DNA from: Methanoregulaceae archaeon
Lineage (GTDB): Archaea; Halobacteriota; Methanomicrobia; Methanomicrobiales; Methanospirillaceae
Length of the DNA: 30,300 nucleotides
Assembly: GCA_019695435.1 (NCBI GenBank)
Contig: JACTVF010000001.1
Span: 1 to 30,300, forward strand
Direction of reading: 5' to 3'
This document shows, one piece after another, positions 24,137-30,300 of the stretch. The stretch's first letter is position 1; each line of letters opens with the position of its first letter. Both the position numbers and the translations under genes were made by a program. The notes beneath the pieces were generated by a model. The model was not told the origin of the DNA. It did no database searches and worked only from the letters and a program-made list of their open reading frames with translations.

Positions 24137-24158
24137 AACGATAAATGTATTGGAAATT

Positions 24159-24168
24159 ACTTATTAAT
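24159..24168 (-). promoter_or_regulatory. TATA box for moaB
   Basis: On the minus strand TTAATAAGTA lies 23-32 nt before ATG 24136. Confidence 0.4.
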
Positions 24169-24227
24169 AGAAGTATAAGATTCACAAATTTCTCGCTTTT
24201 TTGAACTCTTTTTATAAAAATGGGGCT

Positions 24228-24248
24228 ACCCCTTTGTTTCCAGTGGAG
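24228..24248 (-). repeat. ORB-like origin repeat 1
   Basis: On the minus strand it begins CTCCACTGGAAACAAAGGGG, an almost exact match to the known archaeal origin recognition box bound by Orc1/Cdc6, including the G-string. Confidence 0.8.
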
Positions 24249-24518
24249 ATTTTATTTTTCTTTCGTCCTGTGTTGTATCCGGTTTGACATAGTTGAATTG
24301 CTTACCCAGTGTTCAGGGTCCCAATTTCGTCATTTTCCATGCTCTTTTCACTTTTTTATTAAAATTTAAGGGATGCAACAAGCAACGTTCAAGATACTTT
24401 TCCTCTCTTCCGGATGTTGCCGCCAGATATATTTCAAATGTCTTAAATAGATCAAGAGGCAAATTCCAGATGGCTATTTTCTTTAGAATTTTAATAAAGT
24501 GACACGGTATTCTTCTGG

Positions 24519-24543
24519 TTTTCCACACGAAATCAAGGGGGGT
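24519..24543 (+). repeat. ORB-like origin repeat 2
   Basis: TTTTCCACACGAAATCAAGG continuing into four more G's. Same core and G-string spacing as repeat 1, in the opposite orientation, with a diverged centre. Confidence 0.65.
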
Positions 24544-24599
24544 CCCTGTTTATATCTGTTCATGGAAGAGAAACCAGACTCACCTTTGTAAGGACCTTT

Positions 24600-24662
24600 A
24601 AGCACAAGTAAATAAAAGTAATAAATAAAAACATTCGAATTGTTATATTTAAACGTTGATTT
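24600..24662. other. A/T-rich core, candidate DNA unwinding element
   Basis: This stretch is nearly all A and T, with repeated AAATAA/TAATAAATAAA motifs. It lies between ORB repeats 2 and 3. Confidence 0.45.
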
Positions 24663-24683
24663 TTGTTTCTGCCATTTTAAATG

Positions 24684-24710
24684 GTTTTTCCACAAGAAGC
24701 AAAGGGGTTT
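24684..24710 (+). repeat. ORB-like origin repeat 3
   Basis: GTTTTTCCACAAGAAGCAAA followed by GGGG and TTT. The TTCCAC core, GAA and AAAGGGG are spaced as in repeats 1 and 2. Confidence 0.65.
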
Positions 24711-24731
24711 ATAAAGGAAACAAACCACGTA

Positions 24732-24742
24732 CTTTTTTAATC
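24732..24742 (+). promoter_or_regulatory. TATA box for orc1/cdc6
   Basis: CTTTTTTAATC lies 34-44 nt before ATG 24776, giving a leader of roughly 10-15 nt. It is 22 bp from ORB repeat 3, so Orc1 binding could repress its own gene. Confidence 0.4.
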
Positions 24743-24775
24743 TCATCCCACTAAGACTCAGCTCCACGTGTAATC

Positions 24776-26068
24776 ATGCCAGAAACAGAAGATCCCTCAA
24801 CCGGTTTATTTATAAAATACCTTTCCAATAACCGGATATTCCGCGACCGCGAAGTGCTCCGGCACTCGTACAGACCCCAGATTCTTCCCCACCGCCAGCC
24901 CCAGATTGATACGGTGGCATCGATCCTTGCCCCTTCTCTCAGGAATGAAACTCCCTCCAATATTCTTATTTACGGGAAAACAGGGACAGGGAAGACCGCA
25001 AGCGTACGGTACGTAGGTTCAGAACTTGAGAAAGCCAGCAGCTCGATGGGAACCACTTGCCGGATCGTCCACCTCAACTGCGAAGTGATCGACACGCAGT
25101 ACCGGGTGCTCGCCCAGATCGCCAAGTGCATCGACGGTTTTGAAGAGGCATCGAGCGACAAGACCCGTATCCACATCCCGATGACCGGGTGGCCCACGGA
25201 CCAGGTATATGCGGAGCTGAAAAATCAGCTCGATGCCGGCGGCGGCGTACTCGTGATCGTACTCGACGAGATCGATAAACTGGTCAAAAAGAGCGGCGAT
25301 GACACGTTATACAACTTAACCCGTATTAACTCAGATCTCAAGAATTCCAAGGTCAGCATCATCGGGATCTCCAACGATCTCAGCTTCAAGGACTTCCTCG
25401 ACCCCAGGGTTCTCTCATCCCTCTCGGAAGAGGAAATTGTCTTCCCTCCCTATAACGCACCACAACTCATTGATATCCTGACGCAGCGCGCTGCCGCCGC
25501 TTTCATTGACGGAGCAATTGCCGAAGGTGTGATCCCGCTCTGCTCGGCACTTGCCGCTCAGGAGCACGGCGATGCGCGCCGGGCCTTAGACCTCCTCCGG
25601 ATCTCCGGCGAACTTGCCGACCGGGACGAGTCAAAGCAGGTGACCGAGGTACACGTGAAACAGGCACAGGCAAAGATTGAAACCGACAGCATGATTGAGT
25701 GTATCGCGACGCTTCCCACCCAGAGCAAGCTGATCCTCTTTTCCATGCTGACGCTGGAGCAACTGGGCCAGAATATCTTTACGAGCGGGGAAGTTTCGCG
25801 TGTCTGTCAGGATATCGCACCAGGGATCCAGCTCGACATCCTCACCCATCGGCGGATAACGGATCTTATCTCGGAACTTAACATGCTGGGGGTTATCAAT
25901 ACCCGTGTCGTGAGCCGGGGCCGTTATGGGCGTACGAAGGAGATGTGGTTCGATGCAAATACCGGTAAGATCCGTGAGGTCGTGCTGAAGGATCCGCGGC
26001 TGAACGGATTAAAAGATCTTGATATAAAACAGATGGAAGCCAAATGGTTAAAAACGTGGTTCAGGTGA
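24776..26068 (+). CDS. cdc6: Orc1/Cdc6 replication initiator
   Basis: This 430-residue AAA+ ATPase binds ORB repeats and loads the MCM helicase. Seen in order: Walker A GKTGTGKT (67-74), Walker B VLDEIDKL with DEID at 164-167, sensor 1 ISND (about 198-201), sensor 2 in GDARRALDLLRI, and a C-terminal winged helix (about 320-410). The N-terminal IFRDREVL-Y-P block is the family's initiator-specific motif region. It starts at ATG 24776, with a candidate origin directly upstream, as expected for the Orc1-1 lineage. It ends with TGA 6 nt before the ATG of the Lrp regulator gene, so those two are probably cotranscribed. Confidence 0.95.
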   Translation: MPETEDPSTGLFIKYLSNNRIFRDREVLRHSYRPQILPHRQPQIDTVASILAPSLRNETPSNILIYGKTGTGKTASVRYVGSELEKASSSMGTTCRIVHLNCEVIDTQYRVLAQIAKCIDGFEEASSDKTRIHIPMTGWPTDQVYAELKNQLDAGGGVLVIVLDEIDKLVKKSGDDTLYNLTRINSDLKNSKVSIIGISNDLSFKDFLDPRVLSSLSEEEIVFPPYNAPQLIDILTQRAAAAFIDGAIAEGVIPLCSALAAQEHGDARRALDLLRISGELADRDESKQVTEVHVKQAQAKIETDSMIECIATLPTQSKLILFSMLTLEQLGQNIFTSGEVSRVCQDIAPGIQLDILTHRRITDLISELNMLGVINTRVVSRGRYGRTKEMWFDANTGKIREVVLKDPRLNGLKDLDIKQMEAKWLKTWFR

Positions 26069-26074
26069 AGTGTG

Positions 26075-26566
26075 ATGGATGACAAGGATCTCGAACTCCT
26101 CCGGATTCTTGAGGAGAACAGCCGGCTGTCTGCACAGGAAATCGGATCAATGACCAACCTTATCCAGGCCGAAGTGGAAGCACGGATCCATGCCCTTGAG
26201 GAGAGTCAGGTTATCCGTAAATATACCTCGGTCATCAACTGGGAGAAGGCGGGAAACAGTGAAGTGTCAGCCATTATCGAGCTGAAAGTGAGTCCCGAAC
26301 GGGATTTCGGGTACGACAGGATTGCAGAAAGGCTCTCCAGGTTCAGGCAGGTACGCTCTCTCCGCCTGATCACCGGTACGTACGATCTTCAGGTGATGGT
26401 GAGCGGGAAGGATATGCAGGAGGTTTCCCGGTTTGTCTCGGAGCACGTCGCCCCGATGGATCGGATCCGCGAGACAGCGACCCACATCGTCATGAAGTCC
26501 TACAAGGAGAATGGCAACACCCTTTTTGAGCAGCAGGAAACCGAACGCCTCCCCTACTCCTTCTGA
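26075..26566 (+). CDS. Lrp/AsnC family transcription regulator
   Basis: This 163-residue regulator has an N-terminal helix-turn-helix (about 3-60; DLELLRILEENSRLSAQEIG is the opening) and a C-terminal RAM/effector domain (about 70-140; VRSLRLITGTYDLQVMVSG is the ligand-binding block). The two-domain layout and length match the family. The frame also allows GTG 26072; ATG 26075 is preferred because it is preceded by AGGTGAAGTG and gives the usual start DDKD. It lies between cdc6 (6-nt gap) and an aminotransferase gene (9-nt gap). The pairing with an aminotransferase is common for archaeal Lrp proteins and suggests it senses an amino acid or regulates that gene. Confidence 0.9.
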   Translation: MDDKDLELLRILEENSRLSAQEIGSMTNLIQAEVEARIHALEESQVIRKYTSVINWEKAGNSEVSAIIELKVSPERDFGYDRIAERLSRFRQVRSLRLITGTYDLQVMVSGKDMQEVSRFVSEHVAPMDRIRETATHIVMKSYKENGNTLFEQQETERLPYSF

Positions 26567-26575
26567 GGTGGCCTG

Positions 26576-27733
26576 ATGCGAACGTTTGTCTCGGAACGTG
26601 CCCGGCAGATACCGCCATCAGGGATCCGGAAATTTTTTGATCTGGTTCTCACTATGAATGATGTCATCTCCCTAGGTGTTGGCGAACCTGATTTCAGGAC
26701 CCCGTGGAACATCTGTGAGTCCGGTATCTACTCTATTGAGCAGGGGGTGACCTCCTATACCTCGAACCGGGGGCTCCAGACGCTCCGCGATGCGCTCTCG
26801 GCCCACCTCGCGAGCCGCTACCAGCTCAAATACTCGGCTGACGATGAATTGATCATCACTGCCGGGGTGTCCGAGGCGCTTGACATCGCGGTCCGCGCCA
26901 TCGTCAACCCCGGTGACGAAGTATTGATTGCAGAGCCCAGTTACGTCTCTTATGCCCCGTGCGTCACGCTTGCCGGCGGGATACCCGTTCCGGTCGAGTG
27001 CACCGAACAGGATCATTTCAGGCTCAACCCGGACACGCTCCAGGAAAAGATCACAGATAAGACAAAGGCCCTGATCATCAATTTCCCCAACAACCCGACG
27101 GGTGCGATTATGAAAAAGAAGGATCTCGAACCCATCGCCGATATTGTGACCGACCGGGATCTCCTGCTCATCAGCGATGAAGTCTACTCGGAGCTCACGT
27201 ACGAATCCTCCCACACCGCTCCGGCGACGGTAAAGGATCTTTGGCAGCGGACGATTACCTTAAACGGATTCTCCAAGGCGTATGCGATGACCGGCTGGCG
27301 GGTAGGGTTCCTCTGTGCGCCACAGGAGATCTGCGACGCGGCGCTCAAGATCCACCAGTATGTCATGCTCTGCGCCCCGGTGATGGGGCAGGTCGGTGCG
27401 CTTGAGGCGCTCCGGTCGGCGGAGGATGATAAGACAAGCATGGTGAACGAGTACCGGCTCAGGCGTAACATGTTCGTTGCCGGCCTCAACAGGATCGGGC
27501 TCTCCTGCCATGTGCCTGAAGGCGCATTCTACGCGTTCCCCTCGGCGAAAGGCTCCGGGCTTTCCGATGTGGAGTTTGCAGAGCGGCTGCTCAGGGAACA
27601 GCGAGTCGCCGTGGTACCGGGCAGCGTCTTTGGCTGCGGCGGGGACTATCACCTCCGCTGTGCCTATGCAGTCTCCCGAAAGGAGCTTACCGAGGCCCTT
27701 GGCCGGATAGAAACTTTCATCAACGGTTTGTAA
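26576..27733 (+). CDS. Class I/II aminotransferase (aspartate aminotransferase-like)
   Basis: This 385-residue PLP enzyme transfers an amino group between an amino acid and a 2-oxoacid. Visible: the LGVGEPDF block near the N-terminus (33-40), YTSNRG (61-66), FPNNPTG (170-176), DEVYSEL (201-207), and the PLP-lysine block NGFSKAYAMTGWRVGF with Lys 234. These place it in the AspC/alanine-aromatic subgroup Igamma; the substrate cannot be decided from motifs. It starts at ATG 26576, with a GAGGTGG Shine-Dalgarno at 5 nt, and ends with TAA. It is the last gene of the orc1-Lrp-aminotransferase run. Confidence 0.93.
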   Translation: MRTFVSERARQIPPSGIRKFFDLVLTMNDVISLGVGEPDFRTPWNICESGIYSIEQGVTSYTSNRGLQTLRDALSAHLASRYQLKYSADDELIITAGVSEALDIAVRAIVNPGDEVLIAEPSYVSYAPCVTLAGGIPVPVECTEQDHFRLNPDTLQEKITDKTKALIINFPNNPTGAIMKKKDLEPIADIVTDRDLLLISDEVYSELTYESSHTAPATVKDLWQRTITLNGFSKAYAMTGWRVGFLCAPQEICDAALKIHQYVMLCAPVMGQVGALEALRSAEDDKTSMVNEYRLRRNMFVAGLNRIGLSCHVPEGAFYAFPSAKGSGLSDVEFAERLLREQRVAVVPGSVFGCGGDYHLRCAYAVSRKELTEALGRIETFINGL

Positions 27734-27846
27734 CCGGGGATTGGGGCCGTGAAGAGCCGGCCTCTTCCGGATTCCAGAATGCCAATGTCAATTCCTGCCT
27801 CTCTAAAAGGCAGTCCCGGTTCCTGCGATTTCGGGGCTCAGGGCAG

Positions 27847-27855
27847 ACTTTATTG
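27847..27855 (+). promoter_or_regulatory. TATA box for purA
   Basis: ACTTTATTG lies 32-40 nt before ATG 27887. It excludes ATG 27749 as the normal start. Confidence 0.4.
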
Positions 27856-27886
27856 CCCTACCCGGCCTACACTCCATGATACTTCA

Positions 27887-28900
27887 ATGAGCTGTACAAT
27901 TATCGTAGGTGGATTTTTTGGGGATGAGGGGAAAGGCAAGATCGTTGCCCACATCGCACATGCGGATGAACCTGTCATCATCTCCCGTGGTGGTGTCGGT
28001 CCGAATGCCGGGCACACGGTTCAGGTCGGCGACCATGAATACAGTGTCCGGATGGTACCGTCCGGTTTTGTCTATAAAAAAGCAAAGCTCTGTATCGGCA
28101 GCGGGGTACTGGTCGATCCAAGAGTCCTCAAGTATGAGGTCGAAACACTGGGTGTCAAAGGCCGGATCTTTGTCGACAAGCGCTGCGGTATCATCACCGA
28201 GGACCATATCGCCCGTGACAAGGGCAGCGCGTTCCTTTCAAAGAAGATCGGCAGCACCGGCTCCGGCTGCGGGCCGGCAAACGCCGACCGGGTGATGCGG
28301 ATCTCCCCGCAGGCAAAGGATGTACCGGAACTTGCCGAGTACCTGCTGGACGTTCCTCTTGCCATCAACAACGCACTGAAGGGTGGCCAGACGGTTCTCC
28401 TGGAAGGGACCCAGGGGTTCGGGATCTCGCTCTACTACGGGACCTACCCGTTTGTCACGAGTAAGGACACCTCCGCCTCACAGATCGCCGCGGACAACGG
28501 TGTCGGCCCGACAAAAATTGATGATGTGATCGTGGTATTCAAGGCCTACCCGACCCGGGTGGGCGAAGGGCCGTTCTCCACCGAGATGACCTCGGAGAAA
28601 TCAGACGCGATGGGCATTCAGGAGTTCGGTACGGTCACCCACCGGAAGCGCCGGATCGGCGGCTGGGACGGCAAGATGGCCCGGTACTCTGCGATGATCA
28701 ACGGCTGCACGCAGGCAGCGATCACCGGGATAGACCGGATAGACAAGGCCTGTTTCGGGCTCACCGAATACAGTAAACTCACCAAAAAGGCAAAAGATTT
28801 CTTAAAAACCGCCGAAAACGACATCTGCTGCCCCATCACACTCATCTCCACCGGGCCGGAACTCACCCAGATTATCGATATCAGGAAAGAATACGCATGA
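27887..28900 (+). CDS. purA: Adenylosuccinate synthetase, archaeal short form
   Basis: This 337-residue enzyme joins IMP and aspartate with GTP to make adenylosuccinate, the first committed step to AMP. The GTP loop GDEGKGK is at 12-18, the catalytic His is in NAGHT (40-44), LEGTQGFG is the IMP/GTP contact block, and AYPTRVGEGPF and GTVTHRKRRIGG close the active site. The length of about 340 is typical of archaeal PurA and shorter than the bacterial 430. The frame is open back to 27749, but the extra 46 residues are not homologous and contain the TATA box. Its TGA overlaps the ATG of the Trm112-like gene. Confidence 0.95.
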   Translation: MSCTIIVGGFFGDEGKGKIVAHIAHADEPVIISRGGVGPNAGHTVQVGDHEYSVRMVPSGFVYKKAKLCIGSGVLVDPRVLKYEVETLGVKGRIFVDKRCGIITEDHIARDKGSAFLSKKIGSTGSGCGPANADRVMRISPQAKDVPELAEYLLDVPLAINNALKGGQTVLLEGTQGFGISLYYGTYPFVTSKDTSASQIAADNGVGPTKIDDVIVVFKAYPTRVGEGPFSTEMTSEKSDAMGIQEFGTVTHRKRRIGGWDGKMARYSAMINGCTQAAITGIDRIDKACFGLTEYSKLTKKAKDFLKTAENDICCPITLISTGPELTQIIDIRKEYA

Positions 28901-29076
28901 AACGCTCGCTCATGGACATCCTCTGCTGCCCGGTCTGCAAGGGGGATCTCAGGCTCCGTGTCGATACAGAGGATGAGAAGGAGATCCTTGAGGGCAACCT
29001 GCACTGCGCTACCTGCAATGTGGACTATCCTATCAACGAGGGGATCCCCAATCTCCTTCCCCAGACCCCCAGATAA
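28897..29076 (+). CDS. Trm112-like small zinc protein
   Basis: This 59-residue ORF overlaps the purA stop by 4 nt (ATGA). It has two CxxC pairs: CPVC at 11-14 (preceded by another Cys) and CATC at 39-42, which form a zinc ribbon. The N-terminus MKRSLMDILCCPVCKGDL and the end YPINEGIPNLLP match the Trm112 family exactly in arrangement. Trm112 is the small activating partner of several S-adenosylmethionine-dependent RNA and protein methyltransferases. A TAA ends it. The coupling to purA suggests it is expressed with housekeeping genes. Confidence 0.85.
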   Translation: MKRSLMDILCCPVCKGDLRLRVDTEDEKEILEGNLHCATCNVDYPINEGIPNLLPQTPR

Positions 29077-29087
29077 CCGGTGACATC

Positions 29088-29663
29088 ATGCATCTCCTGC
29101 TGCCCGTTGGACTTCTGGCGATCGCAGATAATCCCCCGGCAGAGGAGATGATGACCGAGATCTATCTCAACCGGTCGGGCATCAATACTATCGAAGTTCC
29201 CCGGCAGAATGCACATGTGGAGTGCGGGAGTAGCCTTAGGATCCGGTTTGTGAACCGGGGCGCCCCCATCCACATAACTGCAACCACATCCAATGCCGGG
29301 ATGTTCACGGATTTTTTCCACGAGAACATGTACGTGATCGATGAAGTGGTGCTCGGCATACCGTTGCGGAAAGAATGCGCCCCGGGCTTTTTTGACATTG
29401 ACATAATCGCCGGCTATGGCGCGATGAAAGCTGCCCTGCGGGTCGAGGTCATGGTAAAGCCCAGCCGGGGAGAACAGGCACTGAAGAAAGAACCCCCCGT
29501 CCAGCCTGAAGCCCACGGCAGGCCGCATCTCCTGATGGTAGCGATGGCGATCGGCCTTATCCTGTATAGCACCTGGTACTATACCAAAATGGAGATCTTC
29601 AACATCGCGGCATTCATCGCCCTCATTGTCGGTGCACTGTTCGTATGGTACCGACAGACCTGA
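29088..29663 (+). CDS. Membrane-anchored protein, DUF7524-like, function unknown
   Basis: This 191-residue protein has a soluble N-terminal part (about 20-125) with a beta-sandwich-like pattern (IYLNRSGINTIEVP, then SSLRIRFVNRG-PIHI), a Pro/Lys-rich linker (about 125-145), and two hydrophobic segments (about 148-164 and 170-187). The opening pattern resembles the haloarchaeal DUF7524 family, as I recall it; the function is unknown. It starts at ATG 29088, with GGTGA at 5 nt; a start at 29148 or 29151 (MMTEIYLNR) is possible. It lies 11 nt after the Trm112-like gene and overlaps the cbiB start by 19 nt, so the three are probably cotranscribed. Confidence 0.65.
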   Translation: MHLLLPVGLLAIADNPPAEEMMTEIYLNRSGINTIEVPRQNAHVECGSSLRIRFVNRGAPIHITATTSNAGMFTDFFHENMYVIDEVVLGIPLRKECAPGFFDIDIIAGYGAMKAALRVEVMVKPSRGEQALKKEPPVQPEAHGRPHLLMVAMAIGLILYSTWYYTKMEIFNIAAFIALIVGALFVWYRQT

Positions 29664-30300
29664 TCCTTGCCGGCGCCGTTCTCCTTCTTGCGCTGGCGGT
29701 AGACCGGCTGATGGGCGATCCGCATTCACCCTACCACCCGGTCGCACTTCTCGGCCGGTTCATCGGCTGGTGGGGCCGGCCTGCCTGGTATTCCCCCAGA
29801 TTCCAGCGTGCGGCCGGAATTTTCTTCTGGCTTGTCACGGTCTGCATCTTTGCCCTCCCGTTCTTCCTGTTTGACCGGTATGCCCCGTGGCTGGTATTTC
29901 TCATCGGTGCACCATTTCTCCTCAAATGCTGCTTTGCGTGGCGCTCCCTTGAGGAGCATTCCGTTGATGTCGTGGCAGCACTGGAAAGCGGTGTCGATGC
30001 GGGCCGTGAACTGGTGAAACTGATGGTCTCCCGGGAGACTGCACAGCTTGATGCTGAGCACATCCGGTCGGCTGCCTATGAGTCTGCGACCGAGAACCTC
30101 ACCGACAGCATTGTCTCCCCCCTTTTTTATTTCGCCCTGCTCTCCGTTTTCGGCCTCGGGCTTGCGGGGGCAGCGGTTTTCCGTGCCGCAAATACGATGG
30201 ATGCGATGCTCGGGTACCGGGACGAGCGGACCCGGATCGGCTGGTGCGCCGCACGGATGGATGACGTCCTCAACTACATCCCTGCCCGGATCACAACGTT
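29645..30300 (+). CDS. cbiB: CbiB/CobD adenosylcobinamide-phosphate synthase, 3' truncated by window edge
   Basis: The first 218 residues of a multi-pass membrane enzyme that attaches aminopropanol phosphate to adenosylcobyric acid in cobalamin synthesis; cobamides are essential in methanogens. Family motifs visible are DRLMGDPHSPYHPVALLGRF (about 16-35), YESATENLTDSIVSPLFYF (about 142-160), and RAANTMDAMLGYRDE (about 181-195). The start is ATG 29645, inside the end of the preceding gene. The frame is open to the window edge; roughly 90-100 residues should lie beyond it. Confidence 0.9.
   Translation, partial: MVPTDLILAGAVLLLALAVDRLMGDPHSPYHPVALLGRFIGWWGRPAWYSPRFQRAAGIFFWLVTVCIFALPFFLFDRYAPWLVFLIGAPFLLKCCFAWRSLEEHSVDVVAALESGVDAGRELVKLMVSRETAQLDAEHIRSAAYESATENLTDSIVSPLFYFALLSVFGLGLAGAAVFRAANTMDAMLGYRDERTRIGWCAARMDDVLNYIPARITT

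Larger units (their letters stand above)
24190..24775. other. Candidate replication origin (oriC)
   Basis: This gene-free AT-rich stretch lies directly upstream of orc1/cdc6, the usual archaeal origin position. It holds three ORB-like repeats: one on the minus strand (24228-24248) and two on the plus strand (24519-24543 and 24684-24710), each with a TTCCA core and a run of G's. An A/T-rich core of about 60 bp (24600-24662), mostly A and T, could be the unwinding element. It also contains the moaB-side and orc1-side promoters. Confidence 0.8.

Noticed and set aside
27749..27886. 46-residue N-terminal extension of PurA
   Set aside because: The sequence is not PurA-like, and a TATA box at 27847 lies inside it.
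29025..29747. 240-codon minus-strand frame opposite the DUF7524-like gene
   Set aside because: Antisense to three coupled plus-strand genes, and low-complexity His/Asp-rich composition is typical of a shadow frame.
1..30300. CRISPR arrays, tRNA or rRNA genes
   Set aside because: No regularly spaced repeats, and no tRNA- or rRNA-like segments were seen on reading both strands of the spacers.

Overview
The window looks like chromosomal DNA from a methanogenic euryarchaeon, most likely of the order Methanomicrobiales (Methanoregula-like). The grounds are: Orc1/Cdc6 with ORB-type origin repeats, Hel308, Rio1, a Pno1/Dim2-like KH protein, Tsr3, the KEOPS subunit Cgi121, type II (archaeal) GAPDH, a short archaeal PurA, CbiB, and TATA-box promoters that often sit only about 25-35 bp from the start codon. 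The order-level assignment rests on remembered protein resemblance and was not searched.

Layout. 1-2.7 kb (+): the C-terminal part of an asparagine synthetase, then a mannose-1-phosphate guanylyltransferase/phosphomannose isomerase. 2.7-11.2 kb (mostly -): a YgiQ-type radical SAM gene interrupted by one in-frame TAG, with a PPC/DUF296 gene upstream of it; a LemA + DUF2207 pair; a SelB/EF-Tu-like protein whose GTPase motifs are degenerate; and a large YfhO-like multi-pass membrane protein. 11.3-12.15 kb: a badly decayed IS5-like transposase, recovered by joining several frames. 12.3-15.9 kb (-): a GT2-GtrA fusion, a GT39/PMT-like glycosyltransferase, and a fusion of a TudS/DUF523-like desulfidase with a nucleoside 2-deoxyribosyltransferase domain.

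From 15.9 kb most genes are on +: tsr3, gap, a small membrane ORF, tyrS, then a ribosome-biogenesis operon (rio1, a 29-residue ORF joined by ATGA overlaps at both ends, and the KH protein), and hel308 with cgi121. moaB (-) follows. An AT-rich gap of about 640 bp holds three ORB-like repeats around an A/T-rich core and lies directly upstream of orc1/cdc6; this is a strong candidate replication origin. After it come an Lrp/AsnC regulator, a class I aminotransferase, purA, a 59-aa Trm112-like zinc protein, a small membrane-anchored protein, and the start of cbiB, which runs off the end.

How the genes fit together: manC, the YfhO-like protein, GT2-GtrA and GT39 suggest surface-glycan or dolichol-linked sugar assembly, with transposon decay in the middle. 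tsr3, rio1 and the KH protein all act in small-subunit rRNA maturation. cgi121 acts in tRNA modification. The items I consider most worth a second look are the amber codon in ygiQ, the desulfidase-deoxyribosyltransferase fusion with its compact divergent promoter palindrome, the origin, the 29-aa coupled ORF, and an orphan TATA promoter near 23.56 kb.
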